Positions 10,034 to 19,410 of a stretch of 64,000 nucleotides of DNA are shown here, one piece after another. The notes below the pieces were generated by a model. That model had not been told where the DNA came from and ran no database searches. It was given only the letters and a program-made list of their open reading frames with translations. Position 1 is the first letter of the stretch. Every line of letters begins with the position of its first letter. The position numbers and the translations under genes are program-made. This DNA is from Limibacter armeniacum. Its GTDB lineage: Bacteria > Bacteroidota > Bacteroidia > Cytophagales > Flammeovirgaceae. The stretch lies in assembly GCF_036880985.1 (NCBI RefSeq), contig NZ_JBAJNO010000008.1, forward strand, positions 2,729,500 to 2,793,499, read 5' to 3'.

Positions 10034-10939
10034 CTACAGTAGTTTTCTGAATTTGTTCGCATTCGTTGGGTTCAACTTGATCATCAGTTGAACAGCTTCT
10101 GCTATAACCGTTTTATCACCTTGAGAAAAGACATTAATCAGTTCAGGTGCTTTCGTATCAAAAAACATATCAATCGTTATTGAAATCGGAACTGCATCCC
10201 TTACTTGTTCAATTTTTCTCAGCGCTGACAAAATCACTTTGCGTGCTTCATCTGGGTTTTCTTCAAACTTATCCATTCCCAACCTATGATACTCATATAA
10301 AGCTTCACGGAAAGGCTCAAACAAAGGATTTGTTAAGTCCCTGATCAGGAATACACGGTCACGTTTATCCCCCAACTGATCCCAACCTCTACCACCTGAC
10401 TGTTGCGAGTAGTTTGCGATGTTTAAAGCCCTCTCATAAAATGGTGTTCCTCCTTTTGGCGAGAATGTATCATAATCCAAAGCTAGAATCAGGTAAGAGT
10501 AATAAGCCATCAGCGATGTCAGTTCTGTAGAATAGGTATTCTCAGAAAAGATCATGGGATCAGATGGTCTATATGAAAAAAGCCATTTATTGTCCAAATA
10601 ATTCATTACAGGTGTCTCATAGTCTGTACCGTATACAGGTCTGAGTGATTGAATCTGCACATTTGCCTCATAAACCTGATTATTGATATCAGTATTGCTG
10701 TTGAGGGTTACTTGAATATTGGACTTAATTCTTTCAAACTCCTCAAAAGTATCTGTGGTCCACTCCTGAGACAACAGAAACTTCTCCATGGCATTTTGTA
10801 AGTCCGTAAACACCTGTTGCTCCTGTGTCTGCACACGTTCGCCATTCACCGTTACATTGATATCAAGTTCTTGTGCCCAACCAATATTACAGCAAGCAAG
10901 TAGTACCAGTAAGAATAATTTTCGCAATGGGTATTTCAT
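10034..10939 (-). CDS. porD: Type IX secretion system protein PorD (DUF4835)
   Basis: 301 residues with a signal peptide (MKYPLRKLFLLVLLACCNIGWA, cleaved near residue 22). The mature part starts with QELDINVTVN and contains FTDLQNAMEKFLLSQEW and the NYLDNKWLFSYRPSDPMIF block typical of DUF4835, known as PorD in Porphyromonas gingivalis gliding/secretion work. It is thought to act in the periplasm or outer membrane in the type IX machinery; its exact role is unsettled. It lies 22 bases downstream of coaBC, the order commonly seen in Bacteroidota. Confidence 0.88.
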   Translation of the reverse strand: MKYPLRKLFLLVLLACCNIGWAQELDINVTVNGERVQTQEQQVFTDLQNAMEKFLLSQEWTTDTFEEFERIKSNIQVTLNSNTDINNQVYEANVQIQSLRPVYGTDYETPVMNYLDNKWLFSYRPSDPMIFSENTYSTELTSLMAYYSYLILALDYDTFSPKGGTPFYERALNIANYSQQSGGRGWDQLGDKRDRVFLIRDLTNPLFEPFREALYEYHRLGMDKFEENPDEARKVILSALRKIEQVRDAVPISITIDMFFDTKAPELINVFSQGDKTVIAEAVQLMIKLNPTNANKFRKLL

Positions 10940-10961
10940 ATAGTTTAGTTTTATCTGATTC

Positions 10962-12170
10962 TTAAACCTCTTGAAGTTTTTTCAACAAGTAAGCTACAAT
11001 ATCTTCCGCCACTTCCCTTTTGGACTTAAGCGGGAATGTCGTCGCACCCTGTTCATCAAATATGGTAATTTGGTTTGTATCATGTCCAAACCCAGCACCT
11101 TTGTTTTGCAATGAGTTCAGAACTACAAAGTCCAGATTTTTCTTATGCAATTTTTTAATTGCGTTCTCCTGCTCATTATTGGTTTCCAAAGCAAAACCAA
11201 CAGTCATTTGTCCAGACTTTTTGAGTTTTCCCATTTCAAAGGCAATGTCATGTGTTTTGACCATCTCAATATTCATGTCATTACCCTCTTTCTTGATCTT
11301 GACATCCGATTTATACTTTGGTGTATAATCAGCCACAGCTGCTGTAAAAACGGCAATATCTACCTTATCAAATTCATTGGCAGTTGCCTTATACATTTCT
11401 TCCGCTGTATTGACAGGAATGATTTTTATGCCTCCTTCTGCCTCAACGTCAACAGGACCACTTACTATTGTAACATCTGCTCCCTGCTTTAGAAAAGCAG
11501 CTGCCAAAGAGTAGCCCATTTTTCCGCTGGATGCATTGGTCATATACCTTACAGGATCGATATACTCTCTTGTAGGTCCTGCTGTCAATAGCACTTTCTT
11601 CCCACTTAATGGCTTATCTTCACTAGTCAGAAACTGTTCCATAGCAGCTACGATATGCTCAGGCTCTGCCATTCTACCTTTTCCAGTCAGTCCACTTGCC
11701 AACTCACCTTCCTCAGCGTCGATAATATGGTTACCATACTCCTGTAACAGTACCAGGTTACGCATCGTTGAAGGATGTGCATACATATCAAGATCCATTG
11801 CAGGACATACAAATACGGGACACCTAGCAGACAGGTATGTTGCCAATAGTAAGTTATCACATATTCCACCTGCCATTTTGCCCAAGGTATTTGCACTTGC
11901 AGGTGCAATCAGCATCAGGTCAGCCCACATCCCCAACTCTACATGGTTGTTCCATTCTCCTGTTTTGCCTTTCGTAAAATCAGAAAGCACAGGCCTTTCA
12001 GATAGGGTTGAAAGTGTAAGTGGTGTGATAAATTCTTTGGAAGCGTCTGTCATCAGCAGTTGAACTTCTGCCCCTTGCTTTTTCAGCAACCTTGTTAGAT
12101 GTGCAATTTTATAGGCTGCGATACTTGCCGTAACGCCAATCAGTATTTTCTTGTTCTTCAGTATGCTCAT
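10962..12170 (-). CDS. coaBC: Bifunctional phosphopantothenoylcysteine decarboxylase / phosphopantothenate-cysteine ligase
   Basis: Two steps of coenzyme A synthesis in one protein. The N-terminal CoaC flavoprotein half starts ILIGVTASIAAYK and contains APASANTLGKMAGGICDNLL and the substrate-clamp segment PAMDLDMYAHPS. The C-terminal CoaB half has LLTAGPTREYIDPVRYMTNASSG. The reading frame can extend to 12206, but family N-termini align with the methionine at 12170 (MSILKNKKI), which I chose, giving 402 residues. It is downstream of bamD-rpoZ but separated from them by a terminator, and leads directly into porD. Confidence 0.94.
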   Translation of the reverse strand: MSILKNKKILIGVTASIAAYKIAHLTRLLKKQGAEVQLLMTDASKEFITPLTLSTLSERPVLSDFTKGKTGEWNNHVELGMWADLMLIAPASANTLGKMAGGICDNLLLATYLSARCPVFVCPAMDLDMYAHPSTMRNLVLLQEYGNHIIDAEEGELASGLTGKGRMAEPEHIVAAMEQFLTSEDKPLSGKKVLLTAGPTREYIDPVRYMTNASSGKMGYSLAAAFLKQGADVTIVSGPVDVEAEGGIKIIPVNTAEEMYKATANEFDKVDIAVFTAAVADYTPKYKSDVKIKKEGNDMNIEMVKTHDIAFEMGKLKKSGQMTVGFALETNNEQENAIKKLHKKNLDFVVLNSLQNKGAGFGHDTNQITIFDEQGATTFPLKSKREVAEDIVAYLLKKLQEV

Positions 12171-12243
12171 TCCCGTTCGCTCATTCAAAATCCAATATTG
12201 CGCCAATATAATTGTACGAAATATAGATGAACTAGAAGTTTAG

Positions 12244-12284
12244 ACAAAAAAAAACTTCCGAAACCATTCAATGGATTCGGAAGC
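12244..12284 (-). terminator. Terminator of bamD-rpoZ
   Basis: Stem CTTCCGAA-CCATT (12255-12268) with 12271-12283, one internal mismatch. On the minus strand it is followed by ten T. Confidence 0.88.
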
Positions 12285-12308
12285 TGTTCGAGTTGCTGAT
12301 ACAAAGAA

Positions 12309-12617
12309 TTAAAATTCTTGATCAGTACCTTTTGTGAAATACACCTTACCTTCGATAAACTCCTCAGTTGCCAGAGTAGTAGGCTTCGGCATTCTTTCGT
12401 AGAACTTAGAAATTTCGATCTGCTCTCTGTTCTCGTGAATTTCTTCCAGATTGTCTACTGTTGTTGCAAACTCTGAAAGCTTTGCTGTAAGCTCTTCTTT
12501 CAGGTTAGTAGAAATCTGTCTGGCTCTTTTAGAAATAATCACCAGCGACTCGTAAATGTTATCAGTTTCTTGAGTCAAGTCCGAGAAGTCTCTCGTAATA
12601 ATAGATGATTTTGACAT
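12309..12617 (-). CDS. rpoZ: DNA-directed RNA polymerase omega subunit
   Basis: 102 residues, matching the Bacteroidota-type omega subunit. It has the conserved N-terminal segment NIYESLVIISKRARQIS, corresponding to the omega helix that clamps the beta-prime tail, and the C-terminal EFIEGKVYF. It is encoded between bamD and coaBC as in many Bacteroidota. The small size, location and RARQI motif make the assignment firm, although the family is divergent from the E. coli protein. Confidence 0.88.
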   Translation of the reverse strand: MSKSSIITRDFSDLTQETDNIYESLVIISKRARQISTNLKEELTAKLSEFATTVDNLEEIHENREQIEISKFYERMPKPTTLATEEFIEGKVYFTKGTDQEF

Positions 12618-12746
12618 TATGCTTTATTTGTTATGACGATATCAAATCAAAGTGGAATCGAACTGCTAAACTACAACTTTTTTAAAAAAGTTTCCAAATT
12701 TATCTAGCATCATTCACTAACTGCTGTTACACTTAATAAGCTAAAC

Positions 12747-13553
12747 TTATCGAACAGAAGCAGTTATTCTATCCAATTCTTTTGTGGCAGCATCACTAAT
12801 TTTTGAAGCTGTCTTGAAATATTCTGAATCTGGGTACTTACTTGAAAACTTCTTGTAAGTAATCAGTGCTGTCTCAAAACGCTCTTGTTGTTTGGAAGGA
12901 ATACTGATTTTTGCCAGTTCAAACTCTGCTTCCAACTTCTTGAACATTGCCTGCTCTTTCAGCTCAGAATCCGGATAATCCTTCATAAAGTTATCCAATG
13001 CTACAGATGCTGCTTTGTATCTTCTCAGCTGTGCATACTGCATTGCATTTTCAAAAGCCTTCTTCTCCAGTTTCTGACGCAATTCCAAAATAATTCTGTT
13101 TGCTTCAGGAGCGTACTCACTAGCAGGGTATCTGTTCAGGAAGTCCTGCATCTCGCCAATCGCATCATTGGTATTGGACTGATCAAGGTTGTATCTTGGT
13201 GTATCCTTATAAAGCGAGTATGCTGACATATAAAGTGCTTCTTCTGCATAAGGGCTTCTGTTGTAAGTATTAAAGAAGCTCTTAAAGTAATGGTTTGCCA
13301 GCAAGTACTGACTCTGATAGAAATGACAGTATGCATAGTAGAACTGCAACTGCTCAGACTCAGCTGCACCCACAAAGGCAGGCATCACATCTTCAAACAA
13401 CAACCCTGCTCGATAGTAATCTTTTTCTTCATAATAGGCTACAGCAGCTTCATACTTTTCTTTCGGATCAGTACTTTTCATTACTTTAGAAAAGTTGCTA
13501 CACGCCCCCAGTATCAGGCCAAGTAATATTGGCAATAATATTCTTCTCAGCAT
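12747..13553 (-). CDS. bamD: Outer membrane assembly lipoprotein BamD
   Basis: TPR-repeat lipoprotein of the BAM complex that inserts outer-membrane beta-barrels. I place the start at 13553 (MLRRILLPILLGLILGACSN) because the lipobox LGAC then follows a normal signal peptide; the frame itself extends to 13622. The mature protein has successive helical repeats (KYEAAVAYYEEKDYYRAGLLFEDV; AEEALYMSAYSLYKDTPRYNLDQS) including NDAIGEMQDFLNRYPASEYA, a BamD hallmark. It is the first gene of bamD-rpoZ. Length after the new start is 268 residues, normal for the family. Confidence 0.92.
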   Translation of the reverse strand: MLRRILLPILLGLILGACSNFSKVMKSTDPKEKYEAAVAYYEEKDYYRAGLLFEDVMPAFVGAAESEQLQFYYAYCHFYQSQYLLANHYFKSFFNTYNRSPYAEEALYMSAYSLYKDTPRYNLDQSNTNDAIGEMQDFLNRYPASEYAPEANRIILELRQKLEKKAFENAMQYAQLRRYKAASVALDNFMKDYPDSELKEQAMFKKLEAEFELAKISIPSKQQERFETALITYKKFSSKYPDSEYFKTASKISDAATKELDRITASVR

Positions 13554-13981
13554 AGGTTCAAAAACTATATCCTGCTTGTTAATCGATTTTCTGCCAGAAT
13601 TTACACAATTCAATGACCTCACTGACAGTTTTTAAAAAATTTAGCACTTGAAGCTCCTCAAATGAATAACTTCCTTAAAAATGCGTTCTAAGATTGCGAA
13701 TTTGTCTAAAAAATACGAATTATCTAATTTTTTAAATGTATTTTAACAGATTACACACTCGCTATTTAAAAGTACACAGAGGCTGTTTCACCAAAGCTGG
13801 TTACTGCTTCTCATTAGGTTTATTAAAGAAAAAAAACACCAATTTTCATGTAATTAATTCATATAAAATACAATAATTTTATACTTTCAATATAACAGTG
13901 CCTTACATAGAAAAGTGACTACTTTGATCTGTTGTAATGCCACTTGGTCAATTTCCTGAAAACTAATTCCCAAACTTAGAC
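13554..13981. other. Divergent intergenic region bamD / LysM protein
   Basis: About 430 AT-rich bases holding the promoters of two divergent genes. There are no reading frames beyond shadows, no tRNA and no convincing repeat. No in-frame upstream start exists for the LysM gene: an in-frame TAA lies at 13964-13966. Confidence 0.5.
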
Positions 13982-16240
13982 ATGCGTCATATTGTACAAC
14001 CAGGGGACACACTGTATAGCATCGCAAAAAAATATAATCTTTCAACCAACGAACTGCTATCTATTAATGGCTTGAAGCCGACTTCTGTATTACAGATCGG
14101 GCAATCGCTTTTTGTTTCCCAAGCCAATGCAACTCCTGAAGGGCAAAGTGCTGTAGAATACACTGTACAAAGTGGTGATACACTTTACGCCATTGGTAAA
14201 AAATTCAATATTCCTCCCCAAGAAATTCTACGGATCAATGGACTATCAACCAACTCTGGAATCTATGTAGGTCAAAAACTGAAGGTTTCTTCCAACAGCA
14301 GTAATTCTGTTGTACATGAGGACAATCCCAATATGAAACAGATTCGGTACTATACCGTACAGGCTGGAGACTCATTATTCAAAATAGCCAAACAGTTTGG
14401 CACAACGCCTGAAGAAATCCTTGGGCTTAATAATATGAGTCCACAGGCCACTATATATATAGGGCAACAACTAAAAGTAGCAGAAATGCCTGCCAACACA
14501 CCACCAGTATCATCTCCTTCGCTAGCTGTAGAGGATTATACAGTACAAGCTGGTGACTCATTATATTTAATTGCACAAAATTTCAATACAACACCTGCTG
14601 ACTTGCTTTCCATGAATGGACTTCCTGTCAATGCATCCATTTATGTAGGACAAATACTTAAAGTACCTACTAGAAGCAAGTCCAATGGAAATACATCTAT
14701 TCCTGATTCAAAATCCCCAGCCGACACCAAATATAGGGTTCATACAGTAAGTCCAGGTGAATGGTTAGCCAAAATAGCCAAGGATTACAGTGTACAACCT
14801 GAGGATATCGTAAGACTGAATAGCATCAGGGGCAACAATATTTATATAGGTCAAAAGCTGATGATTCCATTTAGCTCTACACCTAATCCTCCATCCCATC
14901 TTCAAGGGAATACAAAAGTTATCGCTCAAAACAGGGAAATTCTTAGCCTTGAAAAGGTTGACGGTAAACTGGCAATTGGCAAAGGACTTTTGGGCAGGAT
15001 TGCTGCTGATACTAATATACATGCAGAAGATCTAGAAAAAGTACAGCTTAGATTGATGCAATTGGGCTTTTTAGCAGAGGACCATGATGAAAACCCCTAC
15101 AGACTTCAGCAGCAAACCGGTGGCGACATTTGGGGTAAAAACATACCTCAAACCATTTCCGCTATTAGAAAGCTTCAGGATAGATACCGCCTCAACTGGT
15201 GGGTAGCCAACACTCAACGTTGTGAGATGCTAGGCACCAACCGTTTTACTGCTGGCGTCATTGACAATGGAGACATCACCTTTAAGTTCCTCAGAGAATT
15301 TACCGAGTATGAACTCTCCTTCCCCCACCCTATTACAGGACAAACCATTACAATCAATTTCAATAACTTTGTCAGAAGTGGCTACAATGTTTATTATCAC
15401 GGAGTTGGTTTTCATGGTAACTCATCAGCTGAAAGCGTTCCGTTGTCTACCTTCTTGGAACTGGGACTGGATGAGAACCTAGCCATGGCCATGCGTTACA
15501 TTTCACAACATGAAGGAAACTTTGACGCAATCAACACTTACGACAAAGCTATATTCTCGTATGGGTTCATCCAGTTTGCAGGAGGAGGTCGTGGTTTTGG
15601 ACCATTGATGGCTAGAATGAAAGTAAGAGAGCCTGAGCTTTTCAAGATGTACTTCCAAGACTTAGGCATTGATGTCACCTACACGACCCGAAATGGAGAT
15701 ATCCATAAAGGGGAACTTCAACTGGTGGACATTCACGCTAGTCAAGGACAGTTTGAAGTATCAGGTGAGGATGCTGAAAAGGCATTGAGAGCAGACCCAC
15801 AACTATACGGAGCCTTTATGAGAGCAGCTTACCACCCTGCCTTTATAAAATGTCAGATCGAACAGGCAATCCGAGCATACGTAGTGCCTGCACTTGGCAT
15901 CAAGCTCAACCTTAATATTGGAGGTCAGCAATATACTGATGTACCAATTACTGAAATAATCAACTCACCGATGGGCCTTGGCTTTGCCATTGACATGACA
16001 GTCAACAAATGGATTACCAAAACAGGGCAACTTTTTGAAGGTGCCATCCAAATGGTAGCCAATGAAAGTGGCTTGTATTCTTTCGATCAACTGAAGTCAA
16101 TTGACGAGAAACTGGTGATACAAAGCATCATTGATAATAATGGAGATGACCAAAGAATTGTGACCCGAGGAGGCAATATGCTGAACAGTGAGCTGGCAGC
16201 AACCAAGCGTCAGAATGGCGGCTTAGGACTTCTTACGTAA
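13982..16240 (+). CDS. Five-LysM protein with a lysozyme/chitosanase-like C-terminal domain
   Basis: 752 residues. Five LysM peptidoglycan/chitin-binding repeats lie at about residues 1-45, 59-102, 123-166, 185-228 and 253-295, each with (V/A)xxGDxLxxIA and NGL...IYxGQ(x)LKV, joined by Ser/Pro/Asn linkers. A middle region (about 320-420) resembles a peptidoglycan-binding or substrate domain. The C-terminal part contains YISQHEGNFDAINTYDKA (Glu511) followed by FSYGFIQFAGG, like the catalytic Glu region and GxxQ pattern of lysozyme-superfamily hydrolases. Strikingly, there is no signal peptide: LysM1 begins at residue 2, and an in-frame stop excludes a longer form. It may be a lysin-type or contractile-system cargo protein, or be exported by a non-Sec route. 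It is a single-gene unit. Confidence 0.78.
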   Translation: MRHIVQPGDTLYSIAKKYNLSTNELLSINGLKPTSVLQIGQSLFVSQANATPEGQSAVEYTVQSGDTLYAIGKKFNIPPQEILRINGLSTNSGIYVGQKLKVSSNSSNSVVHEDNPNMKQIRYYTVQAGDSLFKIAKQFGTTPEEILGLNNMSPQATIYIGQQLKVAEMPANTPPVSSPSLAVEDYTVQAGDSLYLIAQNFNTTPADLLSMNGLPVNASIYVGQILKVPTRSKSNGNTSIPDSKSPADTKYRVHTVSPGEWLAKIAKDYSVQPEDIVRLNSIRGNNIYIGQKLMIPFSSTPNPPSHLQGNTKVIAQNREILSLEKVDGKLAIGKGLLGRIAADTNIHAEDLEKVQLRLMQLGFLAEDHDENPYRLQQQTGGDIWGKNIPQTISAIRKLQDRYRLNWWVANTQRCEMLGTNRFTAGVIDNGDITFKFLREFTEYELSFPHPITGQTITINFNNFVRSGYNVYYHGVGFHGNSSAESVPLSTFLELGLDENLAMAMRYISQHEGNFDAINTYDKAIFSYGFIQFAGGGRGFGPLMARMKVREPELFKMYFQDLGIDVTYTTRNGDIHKGELQLVDIHASQGQFEVSGEDAEKALRADPQLYGAFMRAAYHPAFIKCQIEQAIRAYVVPALGIKLNLNIGGQQYTDVPITEIINSPMGLGFAIDMTVNKWITKTGQLFEGAIQMVANESGLYSFDQLKSIDEKLVIQSIIDNNGDDQRIVTRGGNMLNSELAATKRQNGGLGLLT

Positions 16241-16275
16241 ACACTACACCTCTATTATTTCGAATAAACTCACAA

Positions 16276-16308
16276 AACCGTCAAACTAACCATTTGACGG
16301 TTTTTTTT
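16276..16308 (+). terminator. Terminator of the LysM gene
   Basis: Ten-bp stem AACCGTCAAA (16276-16285) with 16293-16302, then eight T. Confidence 0.9.
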
Positions 16309-16716
16309 CTCCCATAAGTCATTTTTACAGAATATTCCCTCAAATTATTTTTTTGTGCTATTCAAATATAGTTTGTACTTTTCGAGGGAGAATTTACGTG
16401 ATCACTACACTTAACATCATATTTGATAGCAATATCACCTGACAGGTTGAAATTGTTATATAGATATAGGTGGTAGGAAATTACTACACAAACGACTTAA
16501 TACAACAACAGAATTATAAGGAAGAAATGGGATTTCTGAAGGTAGTGATGTGCCTGAAGAAAAAAACAAGGTTTTACTTGATGCAAACGACCAAACTCAA
16601 AAGAAATCAATGTATTAATCATCGTTTCTGAAATGGCTTTCAAATTGTCATTCACAGAATCTAACTAACCTTGACCAATACACAACTTCCTAAAACACAT
16701 AAAAAACAACAACACT
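16309..16716. other. Intergenic region upstream of acyl-CoA dehydrogenase
   Basis: About 410 AT-rich bases with no supported gene. It presumably contains the promoter and a long leader of the acyl-CoA dehydrogenase gene. No recognisable riboswitch or repeat seen. Confidence 0.45.
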
Positions 16717-17859
16717 ATGAACTTTCAACTTACAGAAGAACAACTGGCTGTAAAAGAGGCTGCCAGAGATTTCGCTCAAACTGAACTTTTGCCAGGAGTT
16801 ATTGAGAGAGACAATGCTCAGAAATTCCCAGCCGAACTGGCTGCCAAAATGGGAGAAATGGGCTTCATGGGCATGATGGTAGACCCTAAATATGGTGGAG
16901 GCGGAATGGATAGCGTTTCTTACGTTTTAGCCATGGAAGAAATCTCCAAAGTTGATGCTTCTGCTTCAGTAATGATGTCAGTAAACAATTCGCTTGTTTG
17001 CTGGGGTCTGGAGAAATATGGCACAGAAGAACAAAAGCAAAAATACCTGACAAAACTATCAACAGGCGAACTTATTGGCGCATTCTGTCTTTCAGAGCCT
17101 GAAGCTGGTAGTGATGCAACATCTCAGCGTACAACTGCTGAAGATATGGGTAGCTTTTACCTGCTAAATGGTAACAAGAACTGGATCACCAACGGTGAAA
17201 GAGCTTCTGTATACTTGGTAATGGCACAAACCGACCGTGAAAAAGGACACAAAGGTATCAACTGCCTAATTGTGGAAAAAGGCATGGAAGGTTTTGTAGT
17301 AGGTAAAAAAGAGGACAAGATGGGTATCAGAGGTTCTGATACACACTCACTGAACTTCAATGATGTAAAAGTTCCTAAAGAAAACCGTATTGGCGAAGAT
17401 GGCTTCGGATTCAAGTTTGCCATGAACACATTGAACGGTGGACGTATCGGTATTGCAGCTCAGGCATTGGGTATTGCAGCAGGTGCAGTGGAATTAGCTG
17501 TTCAGTACTCTAAAGAAAGAAAATCATTCGGCAAGCCTATCCACCAGCACCAAGGCATCGCGTTTAAGTTAGCTGAAATGGCAACAAAAGTGGAAGCTGC
17601 CAGAAACTTGGTGTACCGTGCTGCATGGATGAAAGACGAAGGAATGGACTACACACAAGCCGCTGCGATGGCAAAACTGTATGCTTCTGAAGTTGCAATG
17701 GAGGTTTCTACCGAAGCAGTTCAGGTACATGGCGGTTATGGTTTTGTAAAAGAGTACCACGTAGAAAGGCTGATGCGTGATGCAAAAATCACACAGATCT
17801 ATGAGGGTACTTCAGAGATTCAGAAAATCGTTATCTCAAGAACTCTTACAAAAGACTAG
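16717..17859 (+). CDS. Acyl-CoA dehydrogenase
   Basis: FAD-dependent dehydrogenase that introduces the alpha-beta double bond in acyl-CoA (fatty-acid or branched-chain amino-acid breakdown), 380 residues, normal length. Motifs seen: AFCLSEPEAGSDA and KNWITNGERA (FAD/substrate binding), the substrate-binding GFGFKFAMNTLNGGRIGIAAQ block, VQVHGGYGFVKEY, and the catalytic glutamate in QIYEGTSEIQ near the C terminus. This fits short-chain/butyryl-CoA-type enzymes, but chain length cannot be read reliably. Monocistronic with its own terminator. Codon use is moderately biased, suggesting good expression. Confidence 0.95.
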   Translation: MNFQLTEEQLAVKEAARDFAQTELLPGVIERDNAQKFPAELAAKMGEMGFMGMMVDPKYGGGGMDSVSYVLAMEEISKVDASASVMMSVNNSLVCWGLEKYGTEEQKQKYLTKLSTGELIGAFCLSEPEAGSDATSQRTTAEDMGSFYLLNGNKNWITNGERASVYLVMAQTDREKGHKGINCLIVEKGMEGFVVGKKEDKMGIRGSDTHSLNFNDVKVPKENRIGEDGFGFKFAMNTLNGGRIGIAAQALGIAAGAVELAVQYSKERKSFGKPIHQHQGIAFKLAEMATKVEAARNLVYRAAWMKDEGMDYTQAAAMAKLYASEVAMEVSTEAVQVHGGYGFVKEYHVERLMRDAKITQIYEGTSEIQKIVISRTLTKD

Positions 17860-17903
17860 TCAATTGAGGGCTTTATAGCTATTTGCAATAACTTATCACA
17901 CAG

Positions 17904-17944
17904 AAGCACTTTAGGGAAGCAATTTCCTGAAGTGCTTTTTTTAT
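17904..17944 (+). terminator. Terminator of acyl-CoA dehydrogenase
   Basis: Imperfect stem, AAGCACTTTAGGGA pairing with TCCTGAAGTGCTT across 17904-17936, then a T run. Confidence 0.85.
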
Positions 17945-18105
17945 TTTACCTCTCTCCTATCCTAACTATGTTTTGTACCAATTTTTACTTGCATAAACTA
18001 TTGATAACAAGATTTTAGTCAAATAATATCATATTACTATATAAAGTATTCGTACATTCTTATGAATAGTTATAAATTTCACCTGTTACACAATTCAAAC
18101 GATAT

Positions 18106-18849
18106 ATGAAAGACTACTTTTCTAGACAAGCTTCAATCTATGCCAAATTCCGACCAACCTATCCAGATGCACTTTATGACGAAATTGTAAAGCATGTGGA
18201 TGACAAAGGGGTAGCGTGGGATTGTGGCACAGGCAACGGACAGGTTGCACAAGGGCTTGCCAAGCACTTCAACAGCGTTTATGCCACAGACATAAGCTTG
18301 GACCAACTCTCACATGCTATTTATAACAGGAAGGTACAGTACCTCCAATTCCCTGCTGAAGAAACGCCTTTTGCTGACGATACATTTGACTTGATAACTG
18401 CAGGTCAGGCATTGCACTGGTTTGACATTGAAAAGTATTATGAGGAAGTAAAACGTGTGGGCAAAGACAATTCACTGTTCGCTTGTTGGGGGTATAACTT
18501 CCCGATAGCTCAAAATGAAGAAATTCAGCAGCTGCTAACAGAATTCACCAACACACTTCACGAATATTTCCCACCCGAAAGACAAATGGTTGATGAAAAG
18601 TATGAAACCATTCCTTTCCCATTTGAGGAAATCAAAGTATCAGAGAGCTTTCAGATCGAAAAGAAATGGATGACTGAAGAACTTTGCGGGTATCTCAACT
18701 CATGGTCAGCAGTACAACGATATAAGGATCAGCATAAGGAAAACCCTGTTGATAAACTATATGAACAGCTTGAGTCTTCAGAAACAGCAACGGCAACTGT
18801 CTCATTGGTGTTCCCTATTTTTATTAGAATAGGAAAGATTAAAAAATAG
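18106..18849 (+). CDS. Class I SAM-dependent methyltransferase
   Basis: 247 residues, cytosolic. SAM-binding motif I is WDCGTGNGQVAQGLA (about residues 40-54), strand 2 ends VYATDIS, and motif II is FDLITAGQALHWFD, a combination typical of Methyltransf_11 proteins related to yeast trans-aconitate methyltransferase. The N-terminal FSRQASIYAKFRPTYP is also typical of this group. Substrate not inferable. Monocistronic, convergent with a DinB-like gene and sharing a bidirectional terminator. Confidence 0.85.
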   Translation: MKDYFSRQASIYAKFRPTYPDALYDEIVKHVDDKGVAWDCGTGNGQVAQGLAKHFNSVYATDISLDQLSHAIYNRKVQYLQFPAEETPFADDTFDLITAGQALHWFDIEKYYEEVKRVGKDNSLFACWGYNFPIAQNEEIQQLLTEFTNTLHEYFPPERQMVDEKYETIPFPFEEIKVSESFQIEKKWMTEELCGYLNSWSAVQRYKDQHKENPVDKLYEQLESSETATATVSLVFPIFIRIGKIKK

Positions 18850-18884
18850 CTAAAAAAACATACAGGTGAGTATTTCAAAAACTC

Positions 18885-18938
18885 AAAAGCACTTTAAAAG
18901 AGAGTCCTCTATCCTCCCTTTTAAAGTGCTTTTTTTGC
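18885..18938. terminator. Bidirectional terminator
   Basis: Long stem AAAAGCACTTTAAAAG (18885-18900) pairing with the segment ending at 18933 (CTTTTAAAGTGCTTTT), T runs on both strands. It separates the methyltransferase and DinB-like genes. Confidence 0.88.
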
Positions 18939-18963
18939 CTAAGAATCAGATTGTCAAACCTGA

Positions 18964-19410
18964 CTAATCATTATCTGGAAATATCTGTTTGAGGTGGTGC
19001 TCCATATGCACTAAGTAGTCATCCATAATCCACTCAAGCGTTACGGTATCCCCATCTACAACACAAGCTGAGGTCAGTTGTTCATTTGGCATTTTTTCCC
19101 AAATCATAATGACCTGTTGGTTTACAGACCTAAAATATTGAACCAGTAACACTTCATCCCAACTTTGGTAATTGTTTAGTTCAACCCACTTATCCTGCTC
19201 ATACTTGATAAGCTGATAGTTGTCCTGAATTTGTGCACGGATAAACCGCTGAATATTGTTTTGAGCAGAGTCTACCAAATGCCCCACAATTTCCTTTTTA
19301 GACCATTTTGATGGAGATGTTTTTTGTTCCATCTCTTCTTCCTCCATCATGGAAAGTCTGATTGTGTAATTATCAAGAAGGTCTGCAAGTTTCTGAGATT
19401 GTCTTTTCAT
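18964..19410 (-). CDS. DinB family protein (putative metal-binding four-helix protein)
   Basis: 148 residues of helical DinB_2 type. Putative metal ligands are the histidines in KEIVGHLVDSAQNN and in the C-terminal MEHHLKQIF, placed as in DinB/YfiT proteins. The family includes thiol-dependent transferases and stress-induced proteins; no specific activity can be assigned. If the organism makes bacillithiol (see the YpdA-like gene near 55.2 kb), a bacillithiol transferase role is conceivable, but that is inference. Single gene. Confidence 0.8.
   Translation of the reverse strand: MKRQSQKLADLLDNYTIRLSMMEEEEMEQKTSPSKWSKKEIVGHLVDSAQNNIQRFIRAQIQDNYQLIKYEQDKWVELNNYQSWDEVLLVQYFRSVNQQVIMIWEKMPNEQLTSACVVDGDTVTLEWIMDDYLVHMEHHLKQIFPDND

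Noticed and set aside
11536-12063. Long open frame (175 codons) on the plus strand inside coaBC
   Set aside because: It lies antisense to a gene with complete CoaB/CoaC motifs, and its translation shows no family pattern.
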